Notes: generated by a model from the letters alone, not told the origin. Counted from the first letter of the stretch, positions 44,708 to 53,112 are shown. The stretch is DNA of 64,000 bases from WQXF01 sp031553615 (GCA_031553615.1 JAVBLJ010000010.1:89785-153784), one strand, 5' to 3'. Made by a program: numbers and translations.

Positions 44708-46063
44708 TTAATATGCGATGCCCTGCCAGAGCATAGAGTTCGCCACCTTGAGAAAGCCCGCGATGTTCGCGCCTACCACCAGATTGTCCTGCGCGCCGTA
44801 CTCCTTTGCAGTATCGAACGCATTGTGGAAGATGCCGACCATGATCTCCTTTAGCCGGGAGTCAACCTCCTCGAACGTCCACTGCAAGCGCATGGAGTTT
44901 TGGCTCATCTCCAGGCCGCTGGTAGCGACACCGCCCGCGTTGGCCGCCTTGGCCGGGCCAAAGAGCACACCGTTTTTCTGAAAGATGGCCACGCCTTCGG
45001 GGGTGGTGGGCATGTTCGCGCCTTCGGCCACGGCGATCACGCCATGATCGACCAGCGCCTGTGCAGCCTTGGCATCCAGTTCGTTCTGGGTGGCGCAGGG
45101 CAGCGCGATATCGCAAGCAATGCCCCAAATGCCCGTCGAGCCCGCCGTGTACTGCGCACCGGGCCGACGCGCCGCATATTCACTGATGCGCGCGCCCTCC
45201 ACCTGCTTCACCTGCACCAGCAGATCGAGATCGATGCCCTGCTCATCGTACACGTATCCATTGGAATCGCTGGCCGCGACCACCTTTGCGCCCAATTGCT
45301 GCGCCTTCTGGATGGCGTAGGTGGATACGTTGCCCGAGCCGGACACCACCGCCACCTTGCCCTGCAGCGATTCACCCTTCATGCAGCGGAGCATTTCCTC
45401 CACGAAGTAGAGCAGGCCATAGCCTGTGGCTTCGGTGCGCCCCAGGGAGCCGCCGGTGGTCAAATCCTTGCCGGTGAGCACGCCTGTCGCCTGGTTTTGG
45501 ATGCGCTTGTATTGGCCGTACAGGTAGCCGATCTCGCGCCGACCCACGCCGATATCCCCGGCGGGTACGTCCACCCAATCGCCGATATGGCGATACAACT
45601 CCGTCATAAAGCTTTGGCAAAAGCGCATGATCTCGCGATCCGATTTGCCCTTGGGATCAAAATCCGCGCCGCCCTTGCCGCCGCCCATGGGCAGCCCGGT
45701 CAGCGAATTCTTAAAGGTTTGTTCAAAGCCCAGGAATTTAACGACGGAGGCGCACACCGAGGGATGCAGGCGCAGGCCGCCCTTGTAGGGGCCAAGCGCG
45801 GAATTGAACTGCACGCGAAAGCCGCGATTGACGCGCACCTTGCCCGCATCGTCCACCCACGGCACGCGGAACTGAATAAAGCGCTCGGGCTCGACCATGC
45901 GCTCGACGACGCCATTCGCCTCGAACGCAGGATTCTTTTCAATCGCAGGCTCCAGCGATTCCAGCACCTCGTAGACCGCCTGCAAAAATTCTTTCTCACC
46001 GGGATTCCTGTTGCACACATCCTCGTACACTTGAAGCAGATACTTGCTTTTCAACGCAGCCAC
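44708..46063 (-). CDS. gdhA: Glutamate dehydrogenase (NADP type)
   Basis: A 451-residue hexameric enzyme linking 2-oxoglutarate and ammonia to glutamate. It has P-Y-K-G-G-L-R, catalytic G-G-G-K-G-G-A-D-F, D-V-P-A-G-D-I-G-V-G, T-G-G-S-L-G-R and the Rossmann G-S-G-N-V. Overall length and motifs match the small NADP-dependent form. Start is GTG 46063 after AGGGGG. Confidence 0.97.
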   Translation of the reverse strand: MAALKSKYLLQVYEDVCNRNPGEKEFLQAVYEVLESLEPAIEKNPAFEANGVVERMVEPERFIQFRVPWVDDAGKVRVNRGFRVQFNSALGPYKGGLRLHPSVCASVVKFLGFEQTFKNSLTGLPMGGGKGGADFDPKGKSDREIMRFCQSFMTELYRHIGDWVDVPAGDIGVGRREIGYLYGQYKRIQNQATGVLTGKDLTTGGSLGRTEATGYGLLYFVEEMLRCMKGESLQGKVAVVSGSGNVSTYAIQKAQQLGAKVVAASDSNGYVYDEQGIDLDLLVQVKQVEGARISEYAARRPGAQYTAGSTGIWGIACDIALPCATQNELDAKAAQALVDHGVIAVAEGANMPTTPEGVAIFQKNGVLFGPAKAANAGGVATSGLEMSQNSMRLQWTFEEVDSRLKEIMVGIFHNAFDTAKEYGAQDNLVVGANIAGFLKVANSMLWQGIAY

Positions 46064-46199
46064 CCTCAGGCCCCCTTACAATATCCCCAGCTTGGATTCC
46101 TTGCTTTTGTCGGCGCTTTTATCCCCTACGTCCAGCGCATATATCCGTGCGCCTTTCCCCTGCGTCCGACGTGTCCGTGCTGACACTGCCGACCCTTGA

Positions 46200-46228
46200 A
46201 TTGTATCACGCAATTTGACGCTTATCAA
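46200..46228 (-). promoter_or_regulatory. Promoter of gdhA
   Basis: TTGATA (46223-46228), 17 bp, TACAAT (46200-46205); it leaves a leader of about 130 nt that I cannot assign. Confidence 0.75.
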
Positions 46229-46344
46229 TATGCATCTTGCATAAAAAACGTGATTGAAACATATTTCCATCGATATTCTAGCAATTTGTTGTGTTTGTGA
46301 AATTTTTGATATTTGAAGCTGCATATCCGCGCTCCCCGCGAGCA

Positions 46345-46392
46345 CAAAAATGCCCCGCGCGGCGCTGGAACCCAGCAATCCACCCGAGGCAT
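46345..46392 (-). terminator. Terminator of pgi
   Basis: ATGCCTCG/CGGGGCAT outer arms with an inner GCTGG/CCAGC hairpin, followed by five T on the minus strand. Confidence 0.75.
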
Positions 46393-46417
46393 CGGTCCAT
46401 CGGTCTTTCGCGAGGGG

Positions 46418-47860
46418 TTACAGCACGTACTTTCCGCTGCCCGCCGGGCTGTTCTTCATTTCGGCGCGCTTCTTGGCGTACTTTTCGGCATCGTTGCCCA
46501 GCACCGCGTAGGAGGCGATCTTCGATTCCTCCACACCAGGCTGGTTGAACGCATCGATATCCAGCAGCTCACCCGCGTAGGCGGTCGCCATCTCCCACAG
46601 GAAGATAAGCTGGCCGATGGTGTGCGCGTTCACTTCGGGCAAAACGATGGTCTGGCTGAGACGTCCCGCGCGGTAGAGCGCATACTCGGTGCCCAGGCGC
46701 TCGGCCTCGATGAGCGCGTTGTGCGTCTTGCCGCCCAGGAAGGCCACGTCGGCATAGGCTTCACAGCCGTGGGGAATGCTCCGCTCCGCGCGGAAATTCT
46801 CCACCTTAAAGAAGGTGACCACCTTGTCGTAGGGGCCCTCGGTGTAGAGCTGCAGCTGCGAATGCTGATCGGTTACGCCCAGCGCCTTGGCCGGGGTCTG
46901 GCCGAAGTTAACCGCCATGCCGCGGCGGGTCACGCTCTTGCCCAGCGATTCGGCCCAGAGCTGGCAAACCCAATCGGCCATGTAGCGCAGCGAATCCGCA
47001 TAGGGGAACAGCACGTGCACATTGAAACCCATGTCCTGCATGGCAATGTACTGCAGCGTTGCCATGAGCAGCGCGGGGTTAGCCCACACGTCGTCGCTCT
47101 TGCAAGCCTCGTCCATGGCGATGGCTCCGGCCAACAGGGCGCGGATGTCGATGCCGCAGACCGCGGCGGGCAGCAGACCCACTGGGCAGAGCTCGGAGAA
47201 GCGCCCGCCCACGCCATCCGGGATCACGAAGGTATCGAAGCCCTCGGCCTTGGCGATGGGGGCCAGGTTACCGCGCTGCGCATCGGTGATGGCGATGATG
47301 TGCTTCTGCCACTTATCGCCCACCGCCTGCTTGAGTAGATCGCTGATGATCAGGTATTGCGACATGGTTTCGGCGGTCGCGCCCGATTTGGTGACCACGC
47401 AGAAACAGGTCTCCTTGAGCTCGATGATATCCAGCAGCGCGCCCATGCGCTCGGGATCGATGTTGTCCTCCACGTAGAGGCGCGGGCCGCCACGCTTCGC
47501 ATCGGGCAGCTCGTTGTAATGCGGGTGATTGAGCGCGGCCTGCAGCGCGATAGGGCCCAGGGCGGAGCCGCCAATTCCCAACACCACGAAGTTGCGGAAG
47601 TGGGCGCGCACATGCTCGGCGGTGCGCTCCACGTGCTGCACGATCTCCTCCTGGTTGTAGGGCAGCTGCATCCAGCCCAGCCAGCCGGTGCCGCGCGCGC
47701 TCTGCACCGCGCTCTGCGCGGCGGCGGCGGCCTTGGCGTACTGCTCGACCTGCTCGGGCGCGATGCCGTACTGCATGCCCATGGTGTCGGTCATCATATG
47801 GTTGACGTCCAGCCGGATGCGCTGCGCGCTTAGCTTGCCGCTCTTCTTGGTGTTGCTCAT
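46418..47860 (-). CDS. pgi: Glucose-6-phosphate isomerase
   Basis: A 480-residue glycolytic isomerase. It has G-I-G-G-S-A-L-G-P, K-S-G-A-T-A-E-T, G-V-G-G-R-F-S and the family signature N-F-G-Q-T near residue 345. It lies close to the transketolase and phosphohexomutase genes of central sugar metabolism (6-10 kb away). ATG 47860, nine bases after GGGAGG, is preferred to 47869. Confidence 0.93.
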   Translation of the reverse strand: MSNTKKSGKLSAQRIRLDVNHMMTDTMGMQYGIAPEQVEQYAKAAAAAQSAVQSARGTGWLGWMQLPYNQEEIVQHVERTAEHVRAHFRNFVVLGIGGSALGPIALQAALNHPHYNELPDAKRGGPRLYVEDNIDPERMGALLDIIELKETCFCVVTKSGATAETMSQYLIISDLLKQAVGDKWQKHIIAITDAQRGNLAPIAKAEGFDTFVIPDGVGGRFSELCPVGLLPAAVCGIDIRALLAGAIAMDEACKSDDVWANPALLMATLQYIAMQDMGFNVHVLFPYADSLRYMADWVCQLWAESLGKSVTRRGMAVNFGQTPAKALGVTDQHSQLQLYTEGPYDKVVTFFKVENFRAERSIPHGCEAYADVAFLGGKTHNALIEAERLGTEYALYRAGRLSQTIVLPEVNAHTIGQLIFLWEMATAYAGELLDIDAFNQPGVEESKIASYAVLGNDAEKYAKKRAEMKNSPAGSGKYVL

Positions 47861-47914
47861 GGTGGCCATCCTCCCGGTTTCGTATTGCCTAGCTTAACAA
47901 TTCTTTGGCAAATT

Positions 47915-47944
47915 ATTATAGCGCGTAAAACAGCGCGGATGCAA
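47915..47944 (-). promoter_or_regulatory. Promoter of pgi
   Basis: TTGCAT (47939-47944), 18 bp, TATAAT (47915-47920), directly after the rRNA methyltransferase stop. Confidence 0.75.
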
Positions 47945-47963
47945 GGGAAAACCAACGGTTTTT

Positions 47964-48836
47964 TTAGAATCCGCCAAAGGTTTTCGGCTTTTCGACCAAA
48001 AACAGCAGCTCGGAGGGGTACTCCTTCTCCAGCGCCAGCGCGTAGTCCGTGCGGGTTAGGTATTCCCCAAACATGCGCCGGTACTGCCCCGCCATGCCCA
48101 CGCTCCTGCCGCTCAGCGAACGGGTGGGAAAGGTCACCGCCACAAACCGCGACCGCGTCTGCGCTATCACTTGCTCAAACCGGCCCTTGCGCTGGTGTGC
48201 AAGCAACGGTACCACCTTGAAAAGCAGGGTCACGTCCGCCTGCACCTCGGGGCATTCGCTCAGCAGATCGCAGGGGTCGGCGATGCCTTCGATGCCAAAG
48301 CGCTCAAAGCAGGCCGCCGCCTGCTCCAGCACGTCGCGCCGGATATCGTACGCCGCGTAGCGTTGCGGCAGCTCGATTCCCGCGCGCAGGCAATCCGCCA
48401 GGTACAGCGCAGGATTGATGCCGCAGGCCAAATCGAGCACGCTCGTGATTCTCCCCACCTGCGCGCGGATATCGGCATACAGCTCGCCCGCGAAGGGCAA
48501 GCGCTCGCTGGTGGAAGCGTGGGCGCGCGCCATCGCATCCAGCACGGAAAGCACAGACTCCCGGTCGGTTGTCGCCAGCAGCGCAGCGGCCAGACCGCTC
48601 TCCCGTTCGCGCTCCGGGGCCGCGTATGCTCCCGTCATCTGGTGCAGCCTGCGCTTGGCAGCCTTGGCGGCTTCCTTTTGCTTGGGATGCTTGCCCGCCT
48701 CCTCCCGGCAGACGCGCTCCACGGTCGCCGCATCGATGTGACGGTAGTTCTTCGCGCCGCTCACCTCGGCGATCAGCGCCGCCAAAGCCGCATCTGATGT
48801 TTTTATTGCTTTCGACGCCTTGCTTTTCTCGGTCAA
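47964..48836 (-). CDS. FmrO/ArmA/Rmt-family 16S rRNA (guanine-1405-N7)-methyltransferase homologue
   Basis: A 290-residue protein. The N-terminal helical RNA-binding part has K-N-Y-R-H-I-D (29-35) and K-R-R-L-H-Q-M-T-G-A-Y (61-71). Then comes H-A-S-T-S-E-R-L (106-113), the SAM motif D-L-A-C-G-I-N-P (135-142), L-L-F-K-V-V-P-L-L (204-212) and V-T-F-P-T-R-S-L-S-G-R (234-244). These are the hallmark blocks of FmrO/Sgm and ArmA/Rmt enzymes that methylate G1405 and block 4,6-disubstituted deoxystreptamine aminoglycosides. The start is TTG 48836, overlapping the TGT-like stop (TTGA), with GGGGGAGG upstream. Last gene of a five-gene unit. Confidence 0.88.
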   Translation of the reverse strand: MTEKSKASKAIKTSDAALAALIAEVSGAKNYRHIDAATVERVCREEAGKHPKQKEAAKAAKRRLHQMTGAYAAPERERESGLAAALLATTDRESVLSVLDAMARAHASTSERLPFAGELYADIRAQVGRITSVLDLACGINPALYLADCLRAGIELPQRYAAYDIRRDVLEQAAACFERFGIEGIADPCDLLSECPEVQADVTLLFKVVPLLAHQRKGRFEQVIAQTRSRFVAVTFPTRSLSGRSVGMAGQYRRMFGEYLTRTDYALALEKEYPSELLFLVEKPKTFGGF

Positions 48837-49921
48837 CGCGCCGCCTCCCCCTCCCGTATCCGCTCCATGAGCATGGAAAAGAAGCGCAGGTTGTGGATGG
48901 TGGCCAGCCGGTAGGCCTGCGCATCGTCCATGCGAAAAAGATGGCGTAGGTAGGCGCGCGAATGGTGGCGGCAGCAATGGCAATCGCAATCCTCCGAAAC
49001 CGGCGCTCCATCGGCGGCATAGTCGTCGTCCATGATGTACAGGAATTTGTAGAAACCCGGCTCGTCCACGTCGCGCTTGGTGAAGGTGTAGAGCCGGTGA
49101 TGCCGCGCCTCCCGGGTAGGAATCACGCAATCGAACAGATCGTAGCCCATGCGCGCGCAACGCACGATCTCCTCGGGGCGGCCCAGGCCCATGGCGTACT
49201 TGATCAGGTGATCGGGCATGAGCGAGGCCGTGTACGCCAGGATGTCATCGATCAGGTTGTTCTGATCGTCCAGCGGCCAGCCGCCGAAGCCGAAGCCATC
49301 GAAGCCGATCTCGACCAATGCTTCGGCGCAGCGCGCGCGCTCGCCCTTATCGTTGCCGCCCTGGATAATGCCGAAGAGCAACGGCCGCTCCTCGGGCGAA
49401 AAGCGGGCATTCTTGCATTGCAGCTCGTATTCCTGCTTGCAGAGCTTGGCCCAGCGGATGGTGGTATCCACCGATTGCCGCTGCACCTCGATGGGGTCGT
49501 TGGGATGGGTGCAGTAATCGAGGCACATGATGATATCGGAGCGCAGCGCGAACTGGTTCTGGATGCACTTCTGCGGCGAGTAGATGTACTTCTCATCGCC
49601 CATTCCCGGGTAGAATAGCACCTCGTTGGCCCGAATGCGCCCGTACTTGGGATTTTCGCGGATCAGCGAAAACACTTGAAATCCACCAGAATCGGTGAGC
49701 ATCGGGCCGGAGAAGCCGGTGAAGGCGTGCAGCCCGCCCATGCGCTTGACCAGGCTCGCACCCGGCTTGAGCGAAAGGTGCAGCGCGTTCATCACGGTGC
49801 CGTCAATGTGCGCGGCACGCAAATCCTCCGCGTCCACCGCCTTCACCGCGCCATAGGTGCCATCCGGAAAAAAGGCGGGCAGCTCGATGCTCCGATCCCC
49901 GCGCACATGCAGTCGCTTCAC
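48833..49921 (-). CDS. tRNA-guanine transglycosylase-like protein
   Basis: A 362-residue TGT-fold enzyme. It keeps the general base D77 in T-D-S-G-G-F-Q-V-F-S-L, the nucleophile D264 in F-D-C-V-I-P-T-R, and the zinc site C312-x-C314-x2-C317 with H343. The usual G-G-L-(S/A)-V-G-E pocket loop is G-G-W-P-L-D-D (213-219), and the region after F-Q-V-F-S-L differs from ordinary Tgt. It is probably a paralogue with changed substrate, in tRNA, other RNA or even DNA (DpdA-type). Start is GTG 49921 after GGAGGAGTG. No queA or yajC neighbours; it is coupled to the G1405-type methyltransferase. Confidence 0.85.
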   Translation of the reverse strand: MKRLHVRGDRSIELPAFFPDGTYGAVKAVDAEDLRAAHIDGTVMNALHLSLKPGASLVKRMGGLHAFTGFSGPMLTDSGGFQVFSLIRENPKYGRIRANEVLFYPGMGDEKYIYSPQKCIQNQFALRSDIIMCLDYCTHPNDPIEVQRQSVDTTIRWAKLCKQEYELQCKNARFSPEERPLLFGIIQGGNDKGERARCAEALVEIGFDGFGFGGWPLDDQNNLIDDILAYTASLMPDHLIKYAMGLGRPEEIVRCARMGYDLFDCVIPTREARHHRLYTFTKRDVDEPGFYKFLYIMDDDYAADGAPVSEDCDCHCCRHHSRAYLRHLFRMDDAQAYRLATIHNLRFFSMLMERIREGEAAR

Positions 49922-49925
49922 GCGC

Positions 49926-50453
49926 TCACTCCTCCGCGCGCCCCGGCAGGTTCCGGATGCGCGCCATCATGTACTCGTCGGCATACTTGCCGCAGCGGAT
50001 CGCCGCCGCGCGCTTGGTGCCCTCGATCTCGAAGCCGAGCTTCTTGTAGAGCTCTTGGGCGCGCGCGTTTTCGGTAAACACGGTCAGCTCCACGCGCACC
50101 AGCATCAGCCAATTGTCAGCCATGTCCAGCAGCGCTTCCATCAGCTTGGTACCCACGCCCTGGTGCTGATAACCGGCGTGAACCATAATACCGATTCCAC
50201 CCGAATGGCGGGTGCGTGGGCTGCCGTAGACACTCAAGCCCGCCGTGCCGATAATCAGCTCCTGGCCTGCTGCGTCCTTGGTCACAGCCACGAACTGGTG
50301 GTTGTTCTGATCCATGCCCTGTATGAAATCCTCGCTGCGCTGAATGCGCTCCGAGGGGATGCCCAGCACGTTTTCAAATACGCCCGGCATCGTGCGCAAC
50401 GCGTTGATCCCCTTGCCGTCTCCGGCCTGCACGGGCCTGATGGAAAATTCCAT
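49926..50453 (-). CDS. GNAT-family N-acetyltransferase
   Basis: A 175-residue acetyltransferase with the GNAT fold. The acetyl-CoA loop is H-Q-G-V-G-T-K-L-M (97-105), preceded by G-I-G-I-M-V, and the C-terminal V-F-T-E-N-A-R-A-Q-E-L-Y-K-K-L-G-F segment is typical. The substrate is unknown: an aminoglycoside is possible given the methyltransferase next door, but it resembles RimI/PhnO-type general acetyltransferases. ATG 50453 follows AGGAGGGAAACCC, 11 bp after the helicase stop, and it ends four bp before the TGT-like start. Confidence 0.85.
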   Translation of the reverse strand: MEFSIRPVQAGDGKGINALRTMPGVFENVLGIPSERIQRSEDFIQGMDQNNHQFVAVTKDAAGQELIIGTAGLSVYGSPRTRHSGGIGIMVHAGYQHQGVGTKLMEALLDMADNWLMLVRVELTVFTENARAQELYKKLGFEIEGTKRAAAIRCGKYADEYMMARIRNLPGRAEE

Positions 50454-50464
50454 GGGTTTCCCTC

Positions 50465-52324
50465 CTAGCTTTCGTTTGAAATGGTACCGTCGGCGGTCAA
50501 GCGCGCCACCAGGCTGCAGATATGCGCGCGCGCCTGGCTCTCCTGTTCGGCCTGATCGGCCACGGTGGGCGGCGCATCGCCCATGATGCCCAGGAATTGG
50601 CTCACCTTGAGGCCCAGCGTCTCCTGCATATCCTGATCCGATCCACGCGGCGAAACCAGATAGTAGCAGAGCAGAGAATCGGGCTGGCCGATGCGGTGCG
50701 CGCGATCCTCGGCCTGGCTGTGCACGGCGGGCGACCAATCGAGTTCGCCGAACACCACGCAGCTCGCGCGCTGCAGATTGAGCCCGGCCGCGGAGCGCAG
50801 CGAGATGCAGCAAAGGTCGCTCTCCCCGCCCTGAAAGGCTTGCACCGAAACATCCTTCTGCAGGCCGGTCTCCCTGCCGGTGATGAACACCGGGCCCAGC
50901 GCTTTCAGCTCCTTTTTGTACATGTCCATCACCTGATGATGATGCGCGAAGAGCAGCACCCGCTCGCCGCCCTCCACCAGCGCGCGGACGAACGCGGCCA
51001 CAAACGGGGCCTTAGCGATGCCGGTGGCCTGCCGCTCATCCTGGCTGATCTGCTCCTCGAGTAGCGCGCGCTGGGAAGGCGTAAGGTTCTCATCGCGCAG
51101 CATGGGTAGCTTCTCCAGCACGGTTTGCATCATGCGGCGATAGGTCGCGTCGTCGAAATCGATCTCCTGCACCAGGCGGCGCTTGGGCGGCAGCTCGGTG
51201 AGCACCTCGGCCTTGGTGCGGCGGAACATCAGCCCCTCACGGCGCAGGTGATCCCCCAGCAGATCGGGCTTGGCGACGATGGCGTTGCCGTAGCCGTAGC
51301 ACCACTCGCGCGTAAAGCTCTCCCAATCGCCCAAAAAATGAAAATCGAGGATGTTGATCACGTTCCAAATCTCGCCGCCCTTGTTGTAGATGGGCGTTCC
51401 GGAAAGGCCGACCACCCGTTCGCACGCATCGGAGATCAGGCTAGCCGCCGAATATTTTTCCGTACCCGCGTGGCGCAGCTCCTGAATCTCATCGAATATC
51501 ACCGATCGCATGCCCAACTCGGGCAGCACCTTCTTCCAGCCGCGCAGCAGCAGGTAATGCACGATGTAGATGTCGGCCTCGGGCAGGTCGTAGGGCTTCA
51601 GCCCGCGAATCACGTGCACGCGCACCCCATCCTCCAGCGCCAGGAAGCGTGCGATCTCGCGCTCCCAGTTGCGCACCAGATGCGGCGGCACGATGAGCAG
51701 CAGCGGCAGCGCGCGGGTGGTCGCCAGCCAGGCCAACGCTTGCACCGTCTTGCCCAGGCCCATCTCATCGGCCAGCAGACCGCGCGGATTGGCCAGCAGC
51801 CAGGCCAGCCCCTTTTTTTGAAAGGTGCGCAGTTCGCCCCGGAAGTACGCCTCCGGTGGCTCGGCAATGGCGGGCAGCCTGGCGGCCTCGGCGCGCTGGA
51901 GGGCGTACGCGCGCGCATCGTCCAGCGCACGCGCCCACCGCTCGCGGTCACTCTCGCGCACGGCCAGCGGATAGCGCATCATCAGCCAATTGACCTCGCC
52001 CACCACACGGCGGTGCGCGGTGAATCGGGCCTCGCCGCGCTTGTGCCCTCCGCTGCCTGGGAAGAGGCGCTTGGCCAGCTCAGTCACGCACGGCTCACCC
52101 TGGATGGTCCAGCACTTGGCGCGCCGGTTGTAGCTCAGCGTGCCGTAGATATGCGCAGAAGCGCCCGCATCGCGCAGGTATGCGGGCAGCGCTAGCGTCG
52201 GCGCATCCACTTCGCAGGGCAAGGCCTCGGGCTCCGTCCAAGCCTGGGCCTGCGGCGGATCGTCCGCACTCCCCCAGGCCTCGCCGGAATCCATCGCCCC
52301 GGGCACCCAGTCGTACTCCTCCAA
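50465..52324 (-). CDS. SNF2-family DNA-dependent ATPase
   Basis: A 619-residue superfamily 2 translocase. After an N-terminal region of about 150 residues come motif I D-E-M-G-L-G-K-T (186-193), motif Ia P-P-H-L-V-R-N-W, motif II D-E-I-Q (278-281), motif III S-G-T-P and the C-terminal R-A-x-R-I-G-Q motif VI. This is the SNF2/SMARCAL1-like core without extra domains. Start is TTG 52324 with GAGG upstream; an internal start is possible. It follows the PD-(D/E)XK gene by 31 bp. Role unknown: repair, or defence with the nuclease. Confidence 0.9.
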   Translation of the reverse strand: MEEYDWVPGAMDSGEAWGSADDPPQAQAWTEPEALPCEVDAPTLALPAYLRDAGASAHIYGTLSYNRRAKCWTIQGEPCVTELAKRLFPGSGGHKRGEARFTAHRRVVGEVNWLMMRYPLAVRESDRERWARALDDARAYALQRAEAARLPAIAEPPEAYFRGELRTFQKKGLAWLLANPRGLLADEMGLGKTVQALAWLATTRALPLLLIVPPHLVRNWEREIARFLALEDGVRVHVIRGLKPYDLPEADIYIVHYLLLRGWKKVLPELGMRSVIFDEIQELRHAGTEKYSAASLISDACERVVGLSGTPIYNKGGEIWNVINILDFHFLGDWESFTREWCYGYGNAIVAKPDLLGDHLRREGLMFRRTKAEVLTELPPKRRLVQEIDFDDATYRRMMQTVLEKLPMLRDENLTPSQRALLEEQISQDERQATGIAKAPFVAAFVRALVEGGERVLLFAHHHQVMDMYKKELKALGPVFITGRETGLQKDVSVQAFQGGESDLCCISLRSAAGLNLQRASCVVFGELDWSPAVHSQAEDRAHRIGQPDSLLCYYLVSPRGSDQDMQETLGLKVSQFLGIMGDAPPTVADQAEQESQARAHICSLVARLTADGTISNES

Positions 52325-52355
52325 TGGGCATCCTCATTTCAAACTATCGGTCGGT

Positions 52356-52757
52356 TTATGTCGGCAGGGCGATGCCCCACAAACGGTTCATCGATAGGAA
52401 TTGGCAGGGCTTACCGCCCACGGAGGCGGGCAGGTTGGCGCTACGCTCCACCACCACGATCAGCGCACGGATGCGGTCGCTGGCGGCGTAGCGCGCAAGC
52501 TGATGCAGCAGCACGCGCCGTGCGGGCTTTCCGCACTTGACCTCGATGCCTACATCGCCCACCAGGAAGTCGATGCGGCAGCGCGGCGCAAGCACCGCCT
52601 CGTGCACGCAGGGAATGCCCGCCGATTGCAGCCCTGCAGCAATGCGCGCATGCATGTCCAGCTCCGAGCCGCCTGGCGGTATGCGCAGCGCCGAAAGCGC
52701 CGCCAGTATGGCCTCGATTTTCGGCAACGCACCCTCCGGTACCGCCAACGTCGCCAC
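52356..52757 (-). CDS. Small PD-(D/E)XK nuclease-like protein
   Basis: A 133-residue protein with the nuclease core R-I-D63-F-L-V-G-D-V-G-I-E72-V-K74, preceded by conserved acidic E32/E53 and followed by Q86-L-A-R-Y, as in the restriction-endonuclease fold. The last part reads L-S-M-N-R-L-W-G-I-A-L. It could be a nuclease or a DNA-binding partner of the SNF2 protein. Start is GTG 52757 after TGGGGAAATGGG. First gene of the five-gene unit. Confidence 0.75.
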   Translation of the reverse strand: MATLAVPEGALPKIEAILAALSALRIPPGGSELDMHARIAAGLQSAGIPCVHEAVLAPRCRIDFLVGDVGIEVKCGKPARRVLLHQLARYAASDRIRALIVVVERSANLPASVGGKPCQFLSMNRLWGIALPT

Positions 52758-52781
52758 CCCATTTCCCCAATCCTTCCCACG

Positions 52782-52826
52782 ATTGTACCACAGGTTGCGC
52801 CCGCATTCAACCGAAGTGCAACCTGT
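52782..52826 (-). promoter_or_regulatory. Promoter with flanking inverted repeat for the five-gene unit
   Basis: TTGAAT (52805-52810), 17 bp, TACAAT (52782-52787). A perfect 9-bp inverted repeat, ACAGGTTGC/GCAACCTGT (52790-52798 and 52818-52826), straddles the -35 and would suit a dimeric repressor. Confidence 0.65.
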
Positions 52827-52869
52827 TGCGCGATGACCTCATTCACGGCCAAATACTCGGAAGATGCGC

Positions 52870-53001
52870 CGCGAAGGTGGCCGGAGGGCGACCGCAAAGC
52901 CCTCCGGTCGCTCCCAAAGGAGCGAAATCCCCCCCAATCCGCGTCGAGAGAGGGATTTCGCCTTCACAGGCGACCAGGGGGCTTATCGCTCGCCCCCTGG
53001 A
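52870..53001. repeat. Dispersed hairpin-rich repeat, copy 2 (core 52952-53001)
   Basis: A chain of stems: CCGGAGGGC/GCCCTCCGG, GCTCC/GGAGC, AAATCCC/GGGATTT, then the core TCGCC-TTCACA-GGCGA and CCAGGGGGC-TTATCGCTC-GCCCCCTGG. The core repeats the element at 21035-21081 with identical loops and different stem bases. No coding content is seen in 52827-53112 otherwise. Confidence 0.65.
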
Positions 53002-53112
53002 CCTCTTCTCTTCGCCCTTAAGCGTTTTCAGCAAGTAAAAGGGTAAATGCTTTTGCCAACCCTGCTACACCAAGGATTGCGGAAAGGAGCGCGCCACTCC
53101 CCGCGCAGGCAG

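Noticed and set aside
47964..49160. 398-codon version of the rRNA methyltransferase
   Set aside because: The first 108 codons are out-of-frame TGT-like coding sequence; the coupled TTG at 48836 gives the family length and order.
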